The notes under the pieces were generated by a model that saw nothing but the letters and a program-made list of their open reading frames with translations, had not been told where the DNA came from and did no database searches. Positions 32,556 to 41,043 of a stretch of DNA of 48,497 bases are shown piece by piece. The DNA is from Natronohydrobacter sp. (lineage in GTDB: Bacteria > Pseudomonadota > Alphaproteobacteria > Rhodobacterales > Rhodobacteraceae). Both the position numbers and the translations under genes were made by a program. Location of the stretch: NCBI GenBank assembly GCA_020832555.1, contig JAFIEM010000013.1, positions 1 to 48,497 on the forward strand, written 5' to 3'. Position 1 is the stretch's first letter. Each line of letters starts with the position of its first letter.

Positions 32556-34367
32556 TTATGTCAACGCGGCTTCTGCCCGTGACTGGGCGCGCCGCAGGGC
32601 ATCGCGGGGGGATTGCACCCCGCGCAGCATGTCGTGAATTTCCTGACCGCAGATCTCGAAAATCTGGGTGATCTGCGGGATCGGCGGGCGGGGCCAGTAT
32701 TGCAATTCATCACGCAGCGACATGGCATCCACGGCCTCGAAGATGGGCGAGATGGCGCGCACTTCGGGATCGGCCCCGACCGAGTAGCGCGGTGCCGTGC
32801 GGCTGCCATTCAGCACATAGAGCTTCTGTGCCTGCGGCGATGTGAAAGCGATCAGCGCTTCAGCCGCCGCCGCGCGCCGCTCGGGCGCGAGATTGGCAGG
32901 GATGCCCAGCACATAGCCGCCAACCGGCGCGAGCGGGCTTCCCTCGGGGCCCGCGGGATGAGGCAGATAGCCGGTATTTCCATTCGCCGGAGAATTCGGA
33001 TCGCGCTCGAAATAGGGGGCGAGAAGCGTGTAGCCATAGGCCATCGCGATCTTGCCCGCCGCATAGGGGCGCACGCGCTCATACCAGGACATCGACAGGA
33101 TGTCGGGTGGGGAATATTCCAGCAACTCCAGCAGATAGTCGCAGGCCGCGCGCGCAAGCGGCGTGTCGATGGTCGGAACGATGTCGCGGCGCTTGGCTGT
33201 GTCGGCGGCAAATCCACCCGCAATCGGGTCCAGATTGACGATAGGCTGGCCGAAATCGGCGCAGGTCATCAGAAACTGATGCCCGAGCGCCGTGCCGCGC
33301 GCCGCATTCCAGGCGATGCCGTAGCGCCCGCGCTGCGGATCATGGAAATGGCGCGCGGCCTCGATCAGACGGTCGGTCGTGTCGGGCGGCTCCAGCCCTT
33401 CCTCGGCAAAAAGATCCTTGCGATAGAACAGCAGCTCAGGCGTGGTCTGGCCGGGCACACCATAGGACCGCCCGCCCCAATGCGCCGCCATCCATCCGGC
33501 AGTGTGAAAATCGGGCGGGTCCAGCCGGTCTGTATCCAGACATTCATCCAGCGCCATCAACACACCTTTCTCGGCAAATTCACCGATCCAGGGCAGGTCG
33601 ACCGCAATAATGTCGTATTTGCTGAAACGCCGCTCGGCGTTGCGCAACGCCTCGCTGCGCAACCGGTCAATCGAAAACGCGCGCTGGCTGATATTCGTGC
33701 CGATGATCTGCTCGAATTGCCGCTTGAGGTTTTCCATCACCATGAAGGTCGGATCGCCATGCACCAGAACCCGCAGCCCACCCGCGATCTGCAAGGGTTG
33801 TGGCAGGACTTGAGGCGGGGCAATGGACTGGCTGGCAGGCAGATAGGAAGCGCCGTAGTAATATTCGCGCTCGTTGATCGTGGCGCTGCTCATGGCCTCG
33901 GCCCCGAGACGAATGATCCGGTCCGAAAACTGACGCCAGTTCGCCATCAGCCGATCCGTCGGATGAAGCGAGAAGGATCTTCCCGAGCGGGTTCTCACCC
34001 GCTGTTCGACAAGCCCGCTCTCCAGAAGGCGCTGCAATTTTCGGCGCGCTGTCGCATAGGGCACGTCGGATGCGGAAATCAGCATCGTCGCCGTGACGAC
34101 CTTCCCGCCCAGATGCGCACGCAGAAGCGCGAGGATCATGTTCAGATAGGGATTTGGCTCTGCGATTTCGAGCGCGGTGTCGAGTTCGGTCGTGACAGAT
34201 TCGAGAAAAGCCAGCGCCGCAGGCAATGCCGACTGCTCGGCGAGGCCAGCATGTTGACTGCCTGCTGACACCCGAGAGAAATCTTCCTTTTGGACATTTC
34301 CCATACGCACTTTGCTTTTCTTTCCTTGATTGGCGGGTCTCGACCCGTTCCGGGGTTGCATTGCCAT
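32556..34367 (-). CDS. Winged-helix DNA-binding domain fused to a family 1 solute-binding domain
   Basis: This 603-residue protein starts at ATG 34367 (AGGAGG 7 nt upstream). Residues 1-70 are basic and then partly helical, without a signal peptide or membrane segment. Residues about 72-138 form a winged helix (MLISASDVPYATARRKLQRL, ESGLVEQRVRTRSGRSFSL). From about 196 to 585 the protein is a MalE/UgpB-type solute-binding domain (LRVLVHGDPTFMVMENLKRQ, YGVPGQTTPELLFYRKDLF, PYAAGKIAMAYGYTLLAPYF, AAAEALIAFTSPQAQKLYVL). An ABC binding protein has thus become the cytoplasmic sensor of a one-component regulator. LacI proteins do this with the ribose-binding fold, but the family 1 fold is rarely seen in this role. 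It is transcribed away from a ribose-type ABC transporter over a repeat-rich 208-bp region, and probably controls it. A few bases separate it from the SDR downstream. Confidence 0.88.
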   Translation of the reverse strand: MAMQPRNGSRPANQGKKSKVRMGNVQKEDFSRVSAGSQHAGLAEQSALPAALAFLESVTTELDTALEIAEPNPYLNMILALLRAHLGGKVVTATMLISASDVPYATARRKLQRLLESGLVEQRVRTRSGRSFSLHPTDRLMANWRQFSDRIIRLGAEAMSSATINEREYYYGASYLPASQSIAPPQVLPQPLQIAGGLRVLVHGDPTFMVMENLKRQFEQIIGTNISQRAFSIDRLRSEALRNAERRFSKYDIIAVDLPWIGEFAEKGVLMALDECLDTDRLDPPDFHTAGWMAAHWGGRSYGVPGQTTPELLFYRKDLFAEEGLEPPDTTDRLIEAARHFHDPQRGRYGIAWNAARGTALGHQFLMTCADFGQPIVNLDPIAGGFAADTAKRRDIVPTIDTPLARAACDYLLELLEYSPPDILSMSWYERVRPYAAGKIAMAYGYTLLAPYFERDPNSPANGNTGYLPHPAGPEGSPLAPVGGYVLGIPANLAPERRAAAAEALIAFTSPQAQKLYVLNGSRTAPRYSVGADPEVRAISPIFEAVDAMSLRDELQYWPRPPIPQITQIFEICGQEIHDMLRGVQSPRDALRRAQSRAEAALT

Positions 34368-34383
34368 TGGCCTGCCTCCTGAC

Positions 34384-34462
34384 GATGTTCAAAACTGACA
34401 CCGGATCATACCTGCGAAATATCCATTCTGAACATCCAGATATCCGAAATGAACAAATATCC
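34384..34462. promoter_or_regulatory. Repeat-rich divergent operator region
   Basis: The shared promoter has the direct repeats ATATCCATTCTGAACA (34419-34434) and ATATCCGAAATGAACA (34440-34455), 21 bp apart (two helical turns). A third ATATCC follows at 34457-34462. GATGTTCA (34384-34391) is the exact inverse of TGAACATC (34429-34436). The TGAACA and ATATCC units are the likely recognition elements of the winged-helix/solute-binding regulator; spacing on one face of the helix suits cooperative binding. Confidence 0.55.
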
Positions 34463-34575
34463 GGTATTGTCTCGGTGTCCGGGCGGCAAAGATATACGGG
34501 CTGAGACACATGCCGACGGGACGGATTTCTTCCCGGATGGCAGGGCCTACAGGTTAATCCAACGGGAGGACGACC

Positions 34576-35517
34576 ATGACCAAGACAATGAAACTTCTGC
34601 TTGCCAGTTGCGGCACATTTGCGCTGGTGGGCGCGGCGGCAGCCGACACGGTGCGTATCGGGATCACGCAGAACAATGTCGGCATCGACAGCTATCAGAC
34701 CACCTATGAACAGGCCTTCATCGCGGCTGCCGAGGCCAATCCCGATGTCGAGGTGATCGTTCTGGATGCAGGCGGCGACGTGGCCCGCCAGATCAGCCAG
34801 ATGCAGGATCTGATCCAGCAGCGCGTGGATGCCATCATCATCTGGCCGACCGATGGTCAGGCGCTGGTGCCCGCCGTGCGCAATGCCCATCGCGAGGGGA
34901 TCCCGGTCGTCGTGACCAATTCGAACATCGCCGAAGCCGGGATGGAGTTCATCGCCGCGTTTTCCGGGCCGAACAATATCCAGCAGGGCATCTATTCCGC
35001 CGAGATGATGTGTGATGCACTGGGCGGCGAAGGCCAGATTGTGCAGATCACCGGCATGCCAGGCTATACCACCGCAATTGAGCGCCAACGCGGCTTTGAC
35101 GAGCGGCTGGCCGAACTCTGCCCTGGTGTCACGCAACTGGATATCCAGCCCGGCGACTGGAACCGCGAGCGCGCTCAGCGCACGATGGAAACACTTCTCA
35201 CCCGTTTCGACCAGATCGATGGCGTCTATTCCGGCGATGACAATATGGGTGTCGGCGCGTTGAACGCGGCACTGGCCGCTGGCCGCGCCGAAGGTATGGT
35301 CTTTATTGGGGCGACCAATTTCGCGGTAGGTTACGATGCGATGGGGCGCGGCGAATACTGGGGATCGGTTTACCAGTCCCCGGTCGATGATGCCCGCGCG
35401 GCCCTGCAGACCGCATTGGATGTGCTGGCTGGCGAGGACGTGCCGAAGCTGAACTACTTCGACACGCCCAAGATCACGCAAGAGAACATGCACGAGTTCG
35501 ACCGTCCGGTTTTCTGA
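34576..35517 (+). CDS. Ribose-type (family 2) sugar-binding periplasmic protein
   Basis: This 313-residue binding protein of the RbsB/xylose class has a signal peptide of about 23 residues (MTKTMKLLLASCGTFALVGA, cleavage after AAA). A LASC sequence at 9-12 resembles a lipobox, but the hydrophobic run before it is too short, so ordinary Sec export is more likely. The mature part has the typical fold: VRIGITQNNVGIDSYQTTYE, LDAGGDVARQISQMQDLI, DAIIIWPTDGQALVPAV and VYSGDDNMGVGAL. GGGAGGAC precedes ATG 34576. It feeds the two permeases and the ATPase downstream. The sugar is unknown. A strong hairpin follows the stop codon. Confidence 0.93.
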   Translation: MTKTMKLLLASCGTFALVGAAAADTVRIGITQNNVGIDSYQTTYEQAFIAAAEANPDVEVIVLDAGGDVARQISQMQDLIQQRVDAIIIWPTDGQALVPAVRNAHREGIPVVVTNSNIAEAGMEFIAAFSGPNNIQQGIYSAEMMCDALGGEGQIVQITGMPGYTTAIERQRGFDERLAELCPGVTQLDIQPGDWNRERAQRTMETLLTRFDQIDGVYSGDDNMGVGALNAALAAGRAEGMVFIGATNFAVGYDAMGRGEYWGSVYQSPVDDARAALQTALDVLAGEDVPKLNYFDTPKITQENMHEFDRPVF

Positions 35518-35530
35518 TCCGGCACAGCAT

Positions 35531-35558
35531 CGGGGCGGGCAAGACCCGCCCCGGTTTT
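35531..35558 (+). terminator. Hairpin with T run after the sugar-binding-protein gene
   Basis: A perfect 9-bp GC stem (CGGGGCGGG and CCCGCCCCG, loop CAAGA) is followed by GTTTTG, a rho-independent-like structure 13 bp after the binding-protein stop. As the permease genes follow in the same direction, it probably works as a leaky terminator giving excess binding protein. It is the strongest of the three such hairpins in the window. Confidence 0.7.
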
Positions 35559-35561
35559 GAT

Positions 35562-35578
35562 GATATGTTTGGCATATC
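35562..35578. repeat. Short palindrome upstream of the permease gene
   Basis: GATATG (35562-35567) and CATATC (35573-35578) enclose TTTGG, about 50 bp before the permease start. It could be a small operator or a second mRNA hairpin. The half-sites equal those of the palindrome before modA (44652-44673), but the spacing differs, so no common regulator is claimed. Confidence 0.3.
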
Positions 35579-35628
35579 GTCCTTCGCGCTGAGGAGAGCG
35601 CGGAAATTGACTTTCCGGGAGGAACCAG

Positions 35629-36603
35629 ATGCTGATGACCCGCCTCAAGGCCGGGGGCCCTGCGATTGCCAAGCAGGGCATACTTGTCGCCTTTATCGTT
35701 TTCATGATCGCGTTTTCGCTGATGTCCGACAGGTTCCTCTCGGCTGACAACATCATGTCGGTCTTCCGGCAATCCGCGATCATCGGGGTCATGGCGATTG
35801 GCGCCACCATTGTCGTGATCGGGGGCAATCTGGACCTGTCAGTGGGCTCGATGCTCTCATTCGCAACCGTGCTGGTGGTCGATCTGCATGACAAGATCGG
35901 CCCGGAACTGGCGATCCCGGTGATGGTGCTGGCAACGCTCTGCCTTGGCGCGATCAACGGCTTTCTGATCGGCATCCTGCGGCTCAATTCCCTGATTGTC
36001 ACGCTGGGCATGCTCTCGGCCATTCAGGGGCTTGTGCTGATCTATAGCGGCGGGCAGAATGTCGATATCGTCGACCAGCGCGGCACATGGTTCGCGATCT
36101 TCGGGCGCGGCGCGGTGTTCGGCATCGCTACGCCCATCATCATCTTCGGCACGCTGGCGCTTATCTTCCATATCATCATGACCACCATGCCCTTCGGGCG
36201 GCGCGTCCATGCGGTTGGCGGCAATCCCACAGCCTCGGTCTTTTCCGGCATTCCCCGCTCGCGCGTCGTGTTCATGACCTACCTGATCTCCGCGCTCTGC
36301 GTCGCCATTGCCGCAATCATCCTTGGCAGTCGGGTCATGGGCTCGCAAAACAATGTGGGCCAGGGCTATGAGCTTCAGGTGCTGGCAGCGGTCATCCTCG
36401 GCGGCACCTCGCTTCTGGGCGGTTCGGGCAGCATCCTGCGCACCGTTCTGGGCGTGCTGATGCTGGCCTTCATCCAGAACGGCCTGATCCTGATGGGCCA
36501 GCCCTATTACACGCAATGGCTGGTGACATGGGTCGTGATCATCGTCGCAGTCTGGCTGGACGTGGCCGCCAAGCGTGGCCGCCTGTTCTCGCCCATAGCA
36601 TGA
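35629..36603 (+). CDS. Ribose-type ABC transporter permease (RbsC-like), first copy
   Basis: This 324-residue permease of the CUT2/branched-chain type has about nine hydrophobic segments. Family landmarks are IGATIVVIGGNLDLSVGSML (the substrate-channel motif), LGAINGFLIGILRLNSLIVTLGML, and GYELQVLAAVILGGTSLLGG near residue 245-265. GGGAGGAA lies 7 nt before ATG 35629. With the second permease it presumably forms a heterodimeric channel; most CUT2 systems have a single permease gene used twice, so a two-permease version is a small distinction. Translation of the next gene starts at the stop of this one. Confidence 0.93.
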   Translation: MLMTRLKAGGPAIAKQGILVAFIVFMIAFSLMSDRFLSADNIMSVFRQSAIIGVMAIGATIVVIGGNLDLSVGSMLSFATVLVVDLHDKIGPELAIPVMVLATLCLGAINGFLIGILRLNSLIVTLGMLSAIQGLVLIYSGGQNVDIVDQRGTWFAIFGRGAVFGIATPIIIFGTLALIFHIIMTTMPFGRRVHAVGGNPTASVFSGIPRSRVVFMTYLISALCVAIAAIILGSRVMGSQNNVGQGYELQVLAAVILGGTSLLGGSGSILRTVLGVLMLAFIQNGLILMGQPYYTQWLVTWVVIIVAVWLDVAAKRGRLFSPIA

Positions 36604-36611
36604 GGTCCGCA

Positions 36612-37601
36612 ATGGCATATTTCTATCAGAACCCCGCCCTGCGCTGGCTGATGCGCAACCCGATCTGGGGCTTCGTGCTGATCGTGTTCATCTTCTTCAG
36701 CCTGGCCTCGGACCATTTCTTCGATGCCCGCAATTTCCAGAACATCCTTGTCCAGACCTCGACCATCGGGCTGATCGCTCTCGGCATGACGCTGGTCATG
36801 ATCAACGGCAATATCGACCTCTCGGTGGGGGCGACGCTCGCTCTGGCCGCAGCCTTCGCCGTCGATGTGCAAAGTTGGGCCATGTTCACCACATGGGGCA
36901 ACTGGCAGATTCTGCCTGCGGTCTGCCTGGCGCTCTTGGTGGGCATCGCAATGGGCGCGATCAACGGCTTCATCGTCTGGAAAACCGGCGTCGATGCCTT
37001 CATCGTCACGCTGGGCGCGATGCTGGGCATCCGCGGGCTGGTCTTTGTCTATACCGGCGAGCAATCCTTCTACGCGATGAATTTCGCCTATTCGGATTTC
37101 AGCGCATTGTCCGTAGGCCCTCTGCCCGTTCTTGCCGTGATCTTCCTGCTCTGCGTGCTGGCCGTCCATTGGCTTCTGTCGCGCACCGTGCATGGGCGTA
37201 ACACCTATGCCGTGGGTGGCAATCGCGAGGCGGCGGTCAATGCCGGCATCCGCGTCGGCCCGCATATGATGATCAATTTCATGATCATCGGATTTCTGGC
37301 CGCGCTCTCAGGCGTGCTGCTCTCCACCCAGATGGGGGCCGCCACGCCTAATCTGGGGCGCGACTATGAACTCTGGGTGATCACCGCAGTCGTCCTCGGC
37401 GGCACAAAGCTCACGGGCGGCAAGGGCGATATCATCGGCACGCTGGGTGGCGTTCTGGCCATCGGCATCCTGCGCAATGGCATGAACCTGATGCAGGTGC
37501 CCGCATTCTATGTCTATGTCATCCTTGGCAGCATCCTGATCGCTGTCCTCTTCCTCGACAAACGCTTCAACGCCTCGACTGACGGAGGGCTGCGCCTATG
37601 A
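36612..37601 (+). CDS. Ribose-type ABC transporter permease (RbsC-like), second copy
   Basis: This 329-residue permease is related to the preceding one. Matching motifs include LGMTLVMINGNIDLSVGATL, GAINGFIVWKTGVDAFIVTLGAML and DYELWVITAVVLGGTKLTGG. I take ATG 36612 because GAGG, partly formed by the previous stop codon, is 7 nt upstream. An ATG at 36600 is in frame but overlaps the preceding gene without a ribosome binding site. It overlaps the ATPase gene by 4 bp (ATGA). The pair probably arose by duplication and now forms the two halves of the channel. Confidence 0.93.
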   Translation: MAYFYQNPALRWLMRNPIWGFVLIVFIFFSLASDHFFDARNFQNILVQTSTIGLIALGMTLVMINGNIDLSVGATLALAAAFAVDVQSWAMFTTWGNWQILPAVCLALLVGIAMGAINGFIVWKTGVDAFIVTLGAMLGIRGLVFVYTGEQSFYAMNFAYSDFSALSVGPLPVLAVIFLLCVLAVHWLLSRTVHGRNTYAVGGNREAAVNAGIRVGPHMMINFMIIGFLAALSGVLLSTQMGAATPNLGRDYELWVITAVVLGGTKLTGGKGDIIGTLGGVLAIGILRNGMNLMQVPAFYVYVILGSILIAVLFLDKRFNASTDGGLRL

Positions 37602-39112
37602 ATGACCCACGCGAACCCGCGCTGCGCCTGCAAGGCATCGTCAAGACCTTTCCCGGTGTGCGCGCCCTTGATGGTGTGGATTTCGAGGTCATGCCGGGCG
37701 AAGTCCATGCGCTGCTGGGCGAAAACGGAGCCGGGAAATCCACGCTGATGAAAGTGCTTGCCGGCATGTATCAGCCTGATGAAGGCCAGATCATCATTGC
37801 AGGCCAGCCCGTGCGCATGACCACACCGATCGAGGCCAAGGCGCAGGGCGTCGTCCTGATCCATCAGGAGCTGAGTCTTGTTCCGGAAATGTCGGCTGCC
37901 GAAAATATCTATCTGGGGGAATTGCCGCGCAGATCACTGGGTCGGGTGGACTGGAAAACGCTCGAAGAGCGCTCGAACGCGATCCTGACACGGCTGAAAT
38001 GCAAGTTCCGCGCCGAAGTGACTGTCGCGCATCTGTCCATTGCCAATCAGCAAATGGTCGAAATCGCCCGCGCACTCACGGTCGATGCGCGGGTGGTGGT
38101 GTTCGATGAACCCACCGCCTCGCTGACCGATGCCGAAAAGGTGGTGCTCTTCGACATCATCAATGATCTCAAGGCGCAGGGCGTCGGGATCGTCTATATC
38201 TCGCACCGCATGGACGAGATCTTTACCCTCTCGGACCGGATTACCGTTTTGCGCGATGGCGCCTATCGCGGAACCCTGACCACGGCAGAAACGAACGAGG
38301 ACGAAGTGACCCGACTGATGATCGGGCGCAGTCTGGATCTGTCGCGCAACGAGGCCCCGCGCGACTTCGGCAAGACCATGCTCGAAGTGCAGAAACTGAC
38401 CTGTCCCGGCCTGTTCGAGGATGTCAGCTTCTCCGTGCGGGCCGGAGAGGTCGTGGGCTTTTACGGACTTGTCGGTGCGGGCAGGACCGAGATCGCCGAA
38501 ACCCTCTTCGGGTTGCGCGTGCCGGACTCTGGGGAAATCCGTATCGATGGGGAACCCGTCGCGATTTCATCCCCACGCGACGCCATCGCGCATGGCATCT
38601 CGCTGGTGCCCGAAAACCGCAAGGAACAGGGGCTCGTGCTGCAGATGACCTGCCGGGACAACATGACCCTGCCACAGGTGCAGAACCTGACAACCGGTCC
38701 CTTCGTGTCACAAAGCGCAGAGCTTGCGATTTTCGATCAGTATCGGGACAAGCTGGCCATCAAGACGCCGAGCTGGCGCCAATCCGCAGGGGTTCTGTCG
38801 GGCGGCAATCAGCAGAAGATCGTCATCGGCAAATGGCTGTCCATGCAGCCGCGCGTCCTGATCGTGGATGAGCCCACGCGCGGGATTGATGTCGGCTCGA
38901 AATCCGAGATTCATCAACTGTTGCGGGATCTGGCGGCGCAGGGTTACGCGGTCATCGTCATCAGCTCGGAAATGCCCGAGGTCTTGCGCGTCTCTGACCG
39001 GATCGTGGCCATGTATCACGGGCGGATCATGCGCGAATTCACGATAGACGAAGTGACCGAGGATTCGCTGGTGCAGGCCATTTCCGGCATCAAGACCACC
39101 GAAGCGGCCTGA
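37598..39112 (+). CDS. Ribose-type ABC transporter double ATPase (RbsA-like)
   Basis: This 504-residue ATPase has two fused ABC domains. Domain 1 has Walker A GENGAGKST (41-49), LSIANQQMVEIARAL in place of a strict signature, and Walker B VVVFDEPTASL. Domain 2 (from about 250) has a degenerate Walker A, GLVGAGRTE, as usual for RbsA/MglA proteins, LSGGNQQK, and LIVDEPTRGIDVGSK. The protein powers the two permeases encoded just before it. The transcription unit ends here; the next gene is convergent, 33 bp away, with no obvious terminator between them. Confidence 0.94.
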   Translation: MNDPREPALRLQGIVKTFPGVRALDGVDFEVMPGEVHALLGENGAGKSTLMKVLAGMYQPDEGQIIIAGQPVRMTTPIEAKAQGVVLIHQELSLVPEMSAAENIYLGELPRRSLGRVDWKTLEERSNAILTRLKCKFRAEVTVAHLSIANQQMVEIARALTVDARVVVFDEPTASLTDAEKVVLFDIINDLKAQGVGIVYISHRMDEIFTLSDRITVLRDGAYRGTLTTAETNEDEVTRLMIGRSLDLSRNEAPRDFGKTMLEVQKLTCPGLFEDVSFSVRAGEVVGFYGLVGAGRTEIAETLFGLRVPDSGEIRIDGEPVAISSPRDAIAHGISLVPENRKEQGLVLQMTCRDNMTLPQVQNLTTGPFVSQSAELAIFDQYRDKLAIKTPSWRQSAGVLSGGNQQKIVIGKWLSMQPRVLIVDEPTRGIDVGSKSEIHQLLRDLAAQGYAVIVISSEMPEVLRVSDRIVAMYHGRIMREFTIDEVTEDSLVQAISGIKTTEAA

Positions 39113-39145
39113 TCCGGGTCGCGCACGGACGCAGGCACGCGCGGG

Positions 39146-40834
39146 TCAGAGTTTCGCGTCGTCCTCTTCAGGTTTGGTGAGTTGCCGCACTGCATAATCG
39201 GCAGCATCATCAAAGGGTTTGAGCACCACGCTTGCGCCCTGTTGCAGCAATTCCTCGGCTTCGATGGCCTTTTGCACCGACAGGAAAACGCGCCCACGAT
39301 AGTTGGCCGAATGAAGCCCGTGCAGCAATGCAAGCTGCGGGTCGGATTCGGTCAGCGCGCCCCGGTCACGCGGCACCGCAGAGACGACAGCCTGCACGCC
39401 TGCAAGGTCGAGATGCGCCACGAATTCAGGGTCAGTGGCATCTCCATAGATGGCATCCATGCCCATGCGCCGCCAATTCGCCAGCGCTTCCGGGTCGAAG
39501 TCAATGCCAAGGACGCGATGACCTTTTTCCTGAAGCCGCGCACCGATGCGGCAGCCGTAGCGGCCCAGACCGAAAATGAGAAAGTCATGCCCGCGCGCCG
39601 CGGTTGCGCCTTCGGTATCTTCGGTTTCGCGATGGGCATAGCGCCGCTCGAACAGCCCCAGCCAGGGCTCGAAAATCTCGAAAAGCTTGTGCGACCAGGT
39701 AATCATATAAACCGAAAGCGCAATCGTCACCAGACCGACCAGCGTGACCAGCCCCATGGCTTCGCCGCCGACATGGCCGATGGTTATGCCCATCGCCATG
39801 AAAATCAGCGAAAACTCTGAAATCTGCGCAACGGTCAACCCGGCCAGAAAGCCGGTGCGCTTGCGGTAGCCCATATATCCCATGATCGCCAGAACGATCA
39901 GCGGGTTGCCGATCAGCACGAACAGGGACAGCACGATCGCAGGCCCGATCTGATCGCCCAGTGTGGAAAGTTGCAGCGCCGCACCCAGATTGATGAAGAA
40001 AAACAAGAGCAGGAAATCGCGCAAGCTGGCCAGACGCGAACTGATCGCCTCGCGAAACTCGGTCGAGGCCAGCGACACCCCGGCCAGCAGTCCGCCCAAT
40101 TCCTTGCCAAAGCCCAGAAAATCGCCAAGCGCCGCGAGTGACGCGGCCCAACCGACTGCGAAAATCACCATCAATTCGGGCGAACGCGCAATGCGCGCCA
40201 AGAGCGGATCAGCCACATAGCGGATGAACAGCACCACCGAGCCCACCATCGCCGCCCCGCCGATAAAGACCTGCGCGACCTCCCAGACACCGCCCGTTTC
40301 CTCGCCCAGCCCCACGCCGATGGCCGAAAGCGTGACCATGGCCAGCACCACGAAAATATCCTGCACAATCAGGAAGCCCAGCGCGATCTTGCCATGCAGC
40401 GCGCCGATTTCCTGCTTGTCAGACAGAAGTTTGACGATGATGATTGTAGAAGAGAAGGTCAGCGCAATCGAGATATAGAGCGATGTGACCGCATCCAGCC
40501 CAAGAGCAAGGCAGATCAGGAAGCCGAAGAACGCGGTGAATGTGACCTGACCAAGCCCGGTTGCGACAGCAACCCTGCCAAGATTGCGCACAAGGCTCAC
40601 ATCCAGCTTCAGACCGACCAGAAACAGCAGCACCGCAATCGAAATCTGGCTGAGTGTCTCGATGAAATCCACAGAAGAGACCAGACCCAGCGCATCCGGT
40701 CCCGCTAGAACCCCCACCGCGATGAAGGCCACGACCAATGGCTGACGCAGCAAAAGACCCACAAAGCCGACCCCCGCCGCCAAAAGCACCAGAAGCGCGA
40801 TCTCGTAGAAAATCGAAGCGAAATTTGCGTCCAA
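39146..40834 (-). CDS. Kef-type monovalent cation:proton antiporter (CPA2 family) with TrkA-N domain
   Basis: This 562-residue membrane protein has about 12 hydrophobic segments in the first 385 residues, the Na+/H+ exchanger fold. These include VLLFLVGLKLDVSLV, ALTFSSTIIIVKLLSDKQE, GFLIVQDIFVVLAMV and FLLLFFFINLGAAL. A cytoplasmic TrkA-N (RCK) nucleotide-binding domain follows from about 415, with FLIFGLGRYGCRIGARL and GIDFDPEALANW. The C-terminal RCK-C part is missing, as in KefB-like variants. It should exchange K+ or Na+ for H+ under control of NAD(H) or a thiol conjugate. It appears to be a single gene, unrelated to its neighbours, with a 209-bp gap upstream. Confidence 0.9.
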   Translation of the reverse strand: MDANFASIFYEIALLVLLAAGVGFVGLLLRQPLVVAFIAVGVLAGPDALGLVSSVDFIETLSQISIAVLLFLVGLKLDVSLVRNLGRVAVATGLGQVTFTAFFGFLICLALGLDAVTSLYISIALTFSSTIIIVKLLSDKQEIGALHGKIALGFLIVQDIFVVLAMVTLSAIGVGLGEETGGVWEVAQVFIGGAAMVGSVVLFIRYVADPLLARIARSPELMVIFAVGWAASLAALGDFLGFGKELGGLLAGVSLASTEFREAISSRLASLRDFLLLFFFINLGAALQLSTLGDQIGPAIVLSLFVLIGNPLIVLAIMGYMGYRKRTGFLAGLTVAQISEFSLIFMAMGITIGHVGGEAMGLVTLVGLVTIALSVYMITWSHKLFEIFEPWLGLFERRYAHRETEDTEGATAARGHDFLIFGLGRYGCRIGARLQEKGHRVLGIDFDPEALANWRRMGMDAIYGDATDPEFVAHLDLAGVQAVVSAVPRDRGALTESDPQLALLHGLHSANYRGRVFLSVQKAIEAEELLQQGASVVLKPFDDAADYAVRQLTKPEEDDAKL

Positions 40835-41043
40835 GCCTGTCTCCTTCAGCGCGCGGGTCCTGCCCTGTGATAAGCCCTCCGGACGCGCATGGCCAGAGCG
40901 ACGCAGGCAGCAAGGCCGAGATCATTACCTGCCGCCAGACAGAGACAGCGGCACTTCGCCCGGTGCTCAGCAGGTTTGCCACGCGAAAAGGAGAGCCATG
41001 GCTACGGCAACGAGCATCCGCCCTGCCCCTCAAGCTTGGGGAG

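Noticed and set aside
33667-35772. A 701-codon minus-strand open frame over the start of the fusion regulator and the sugar-binding-protein gene
   Set aside because: It is antisense to the binding-protein gene and out of frame with the regulator, crosses the promoter region, and has no recognisable motif.
36612-37601. Possible frameshift or duplicate assembly, because two RbsC-like permeases follow each other
   Set aside because: Both frames are complete, their sequences differ throughout, and each has its own ribosome binding site, so they are two real paralogs.
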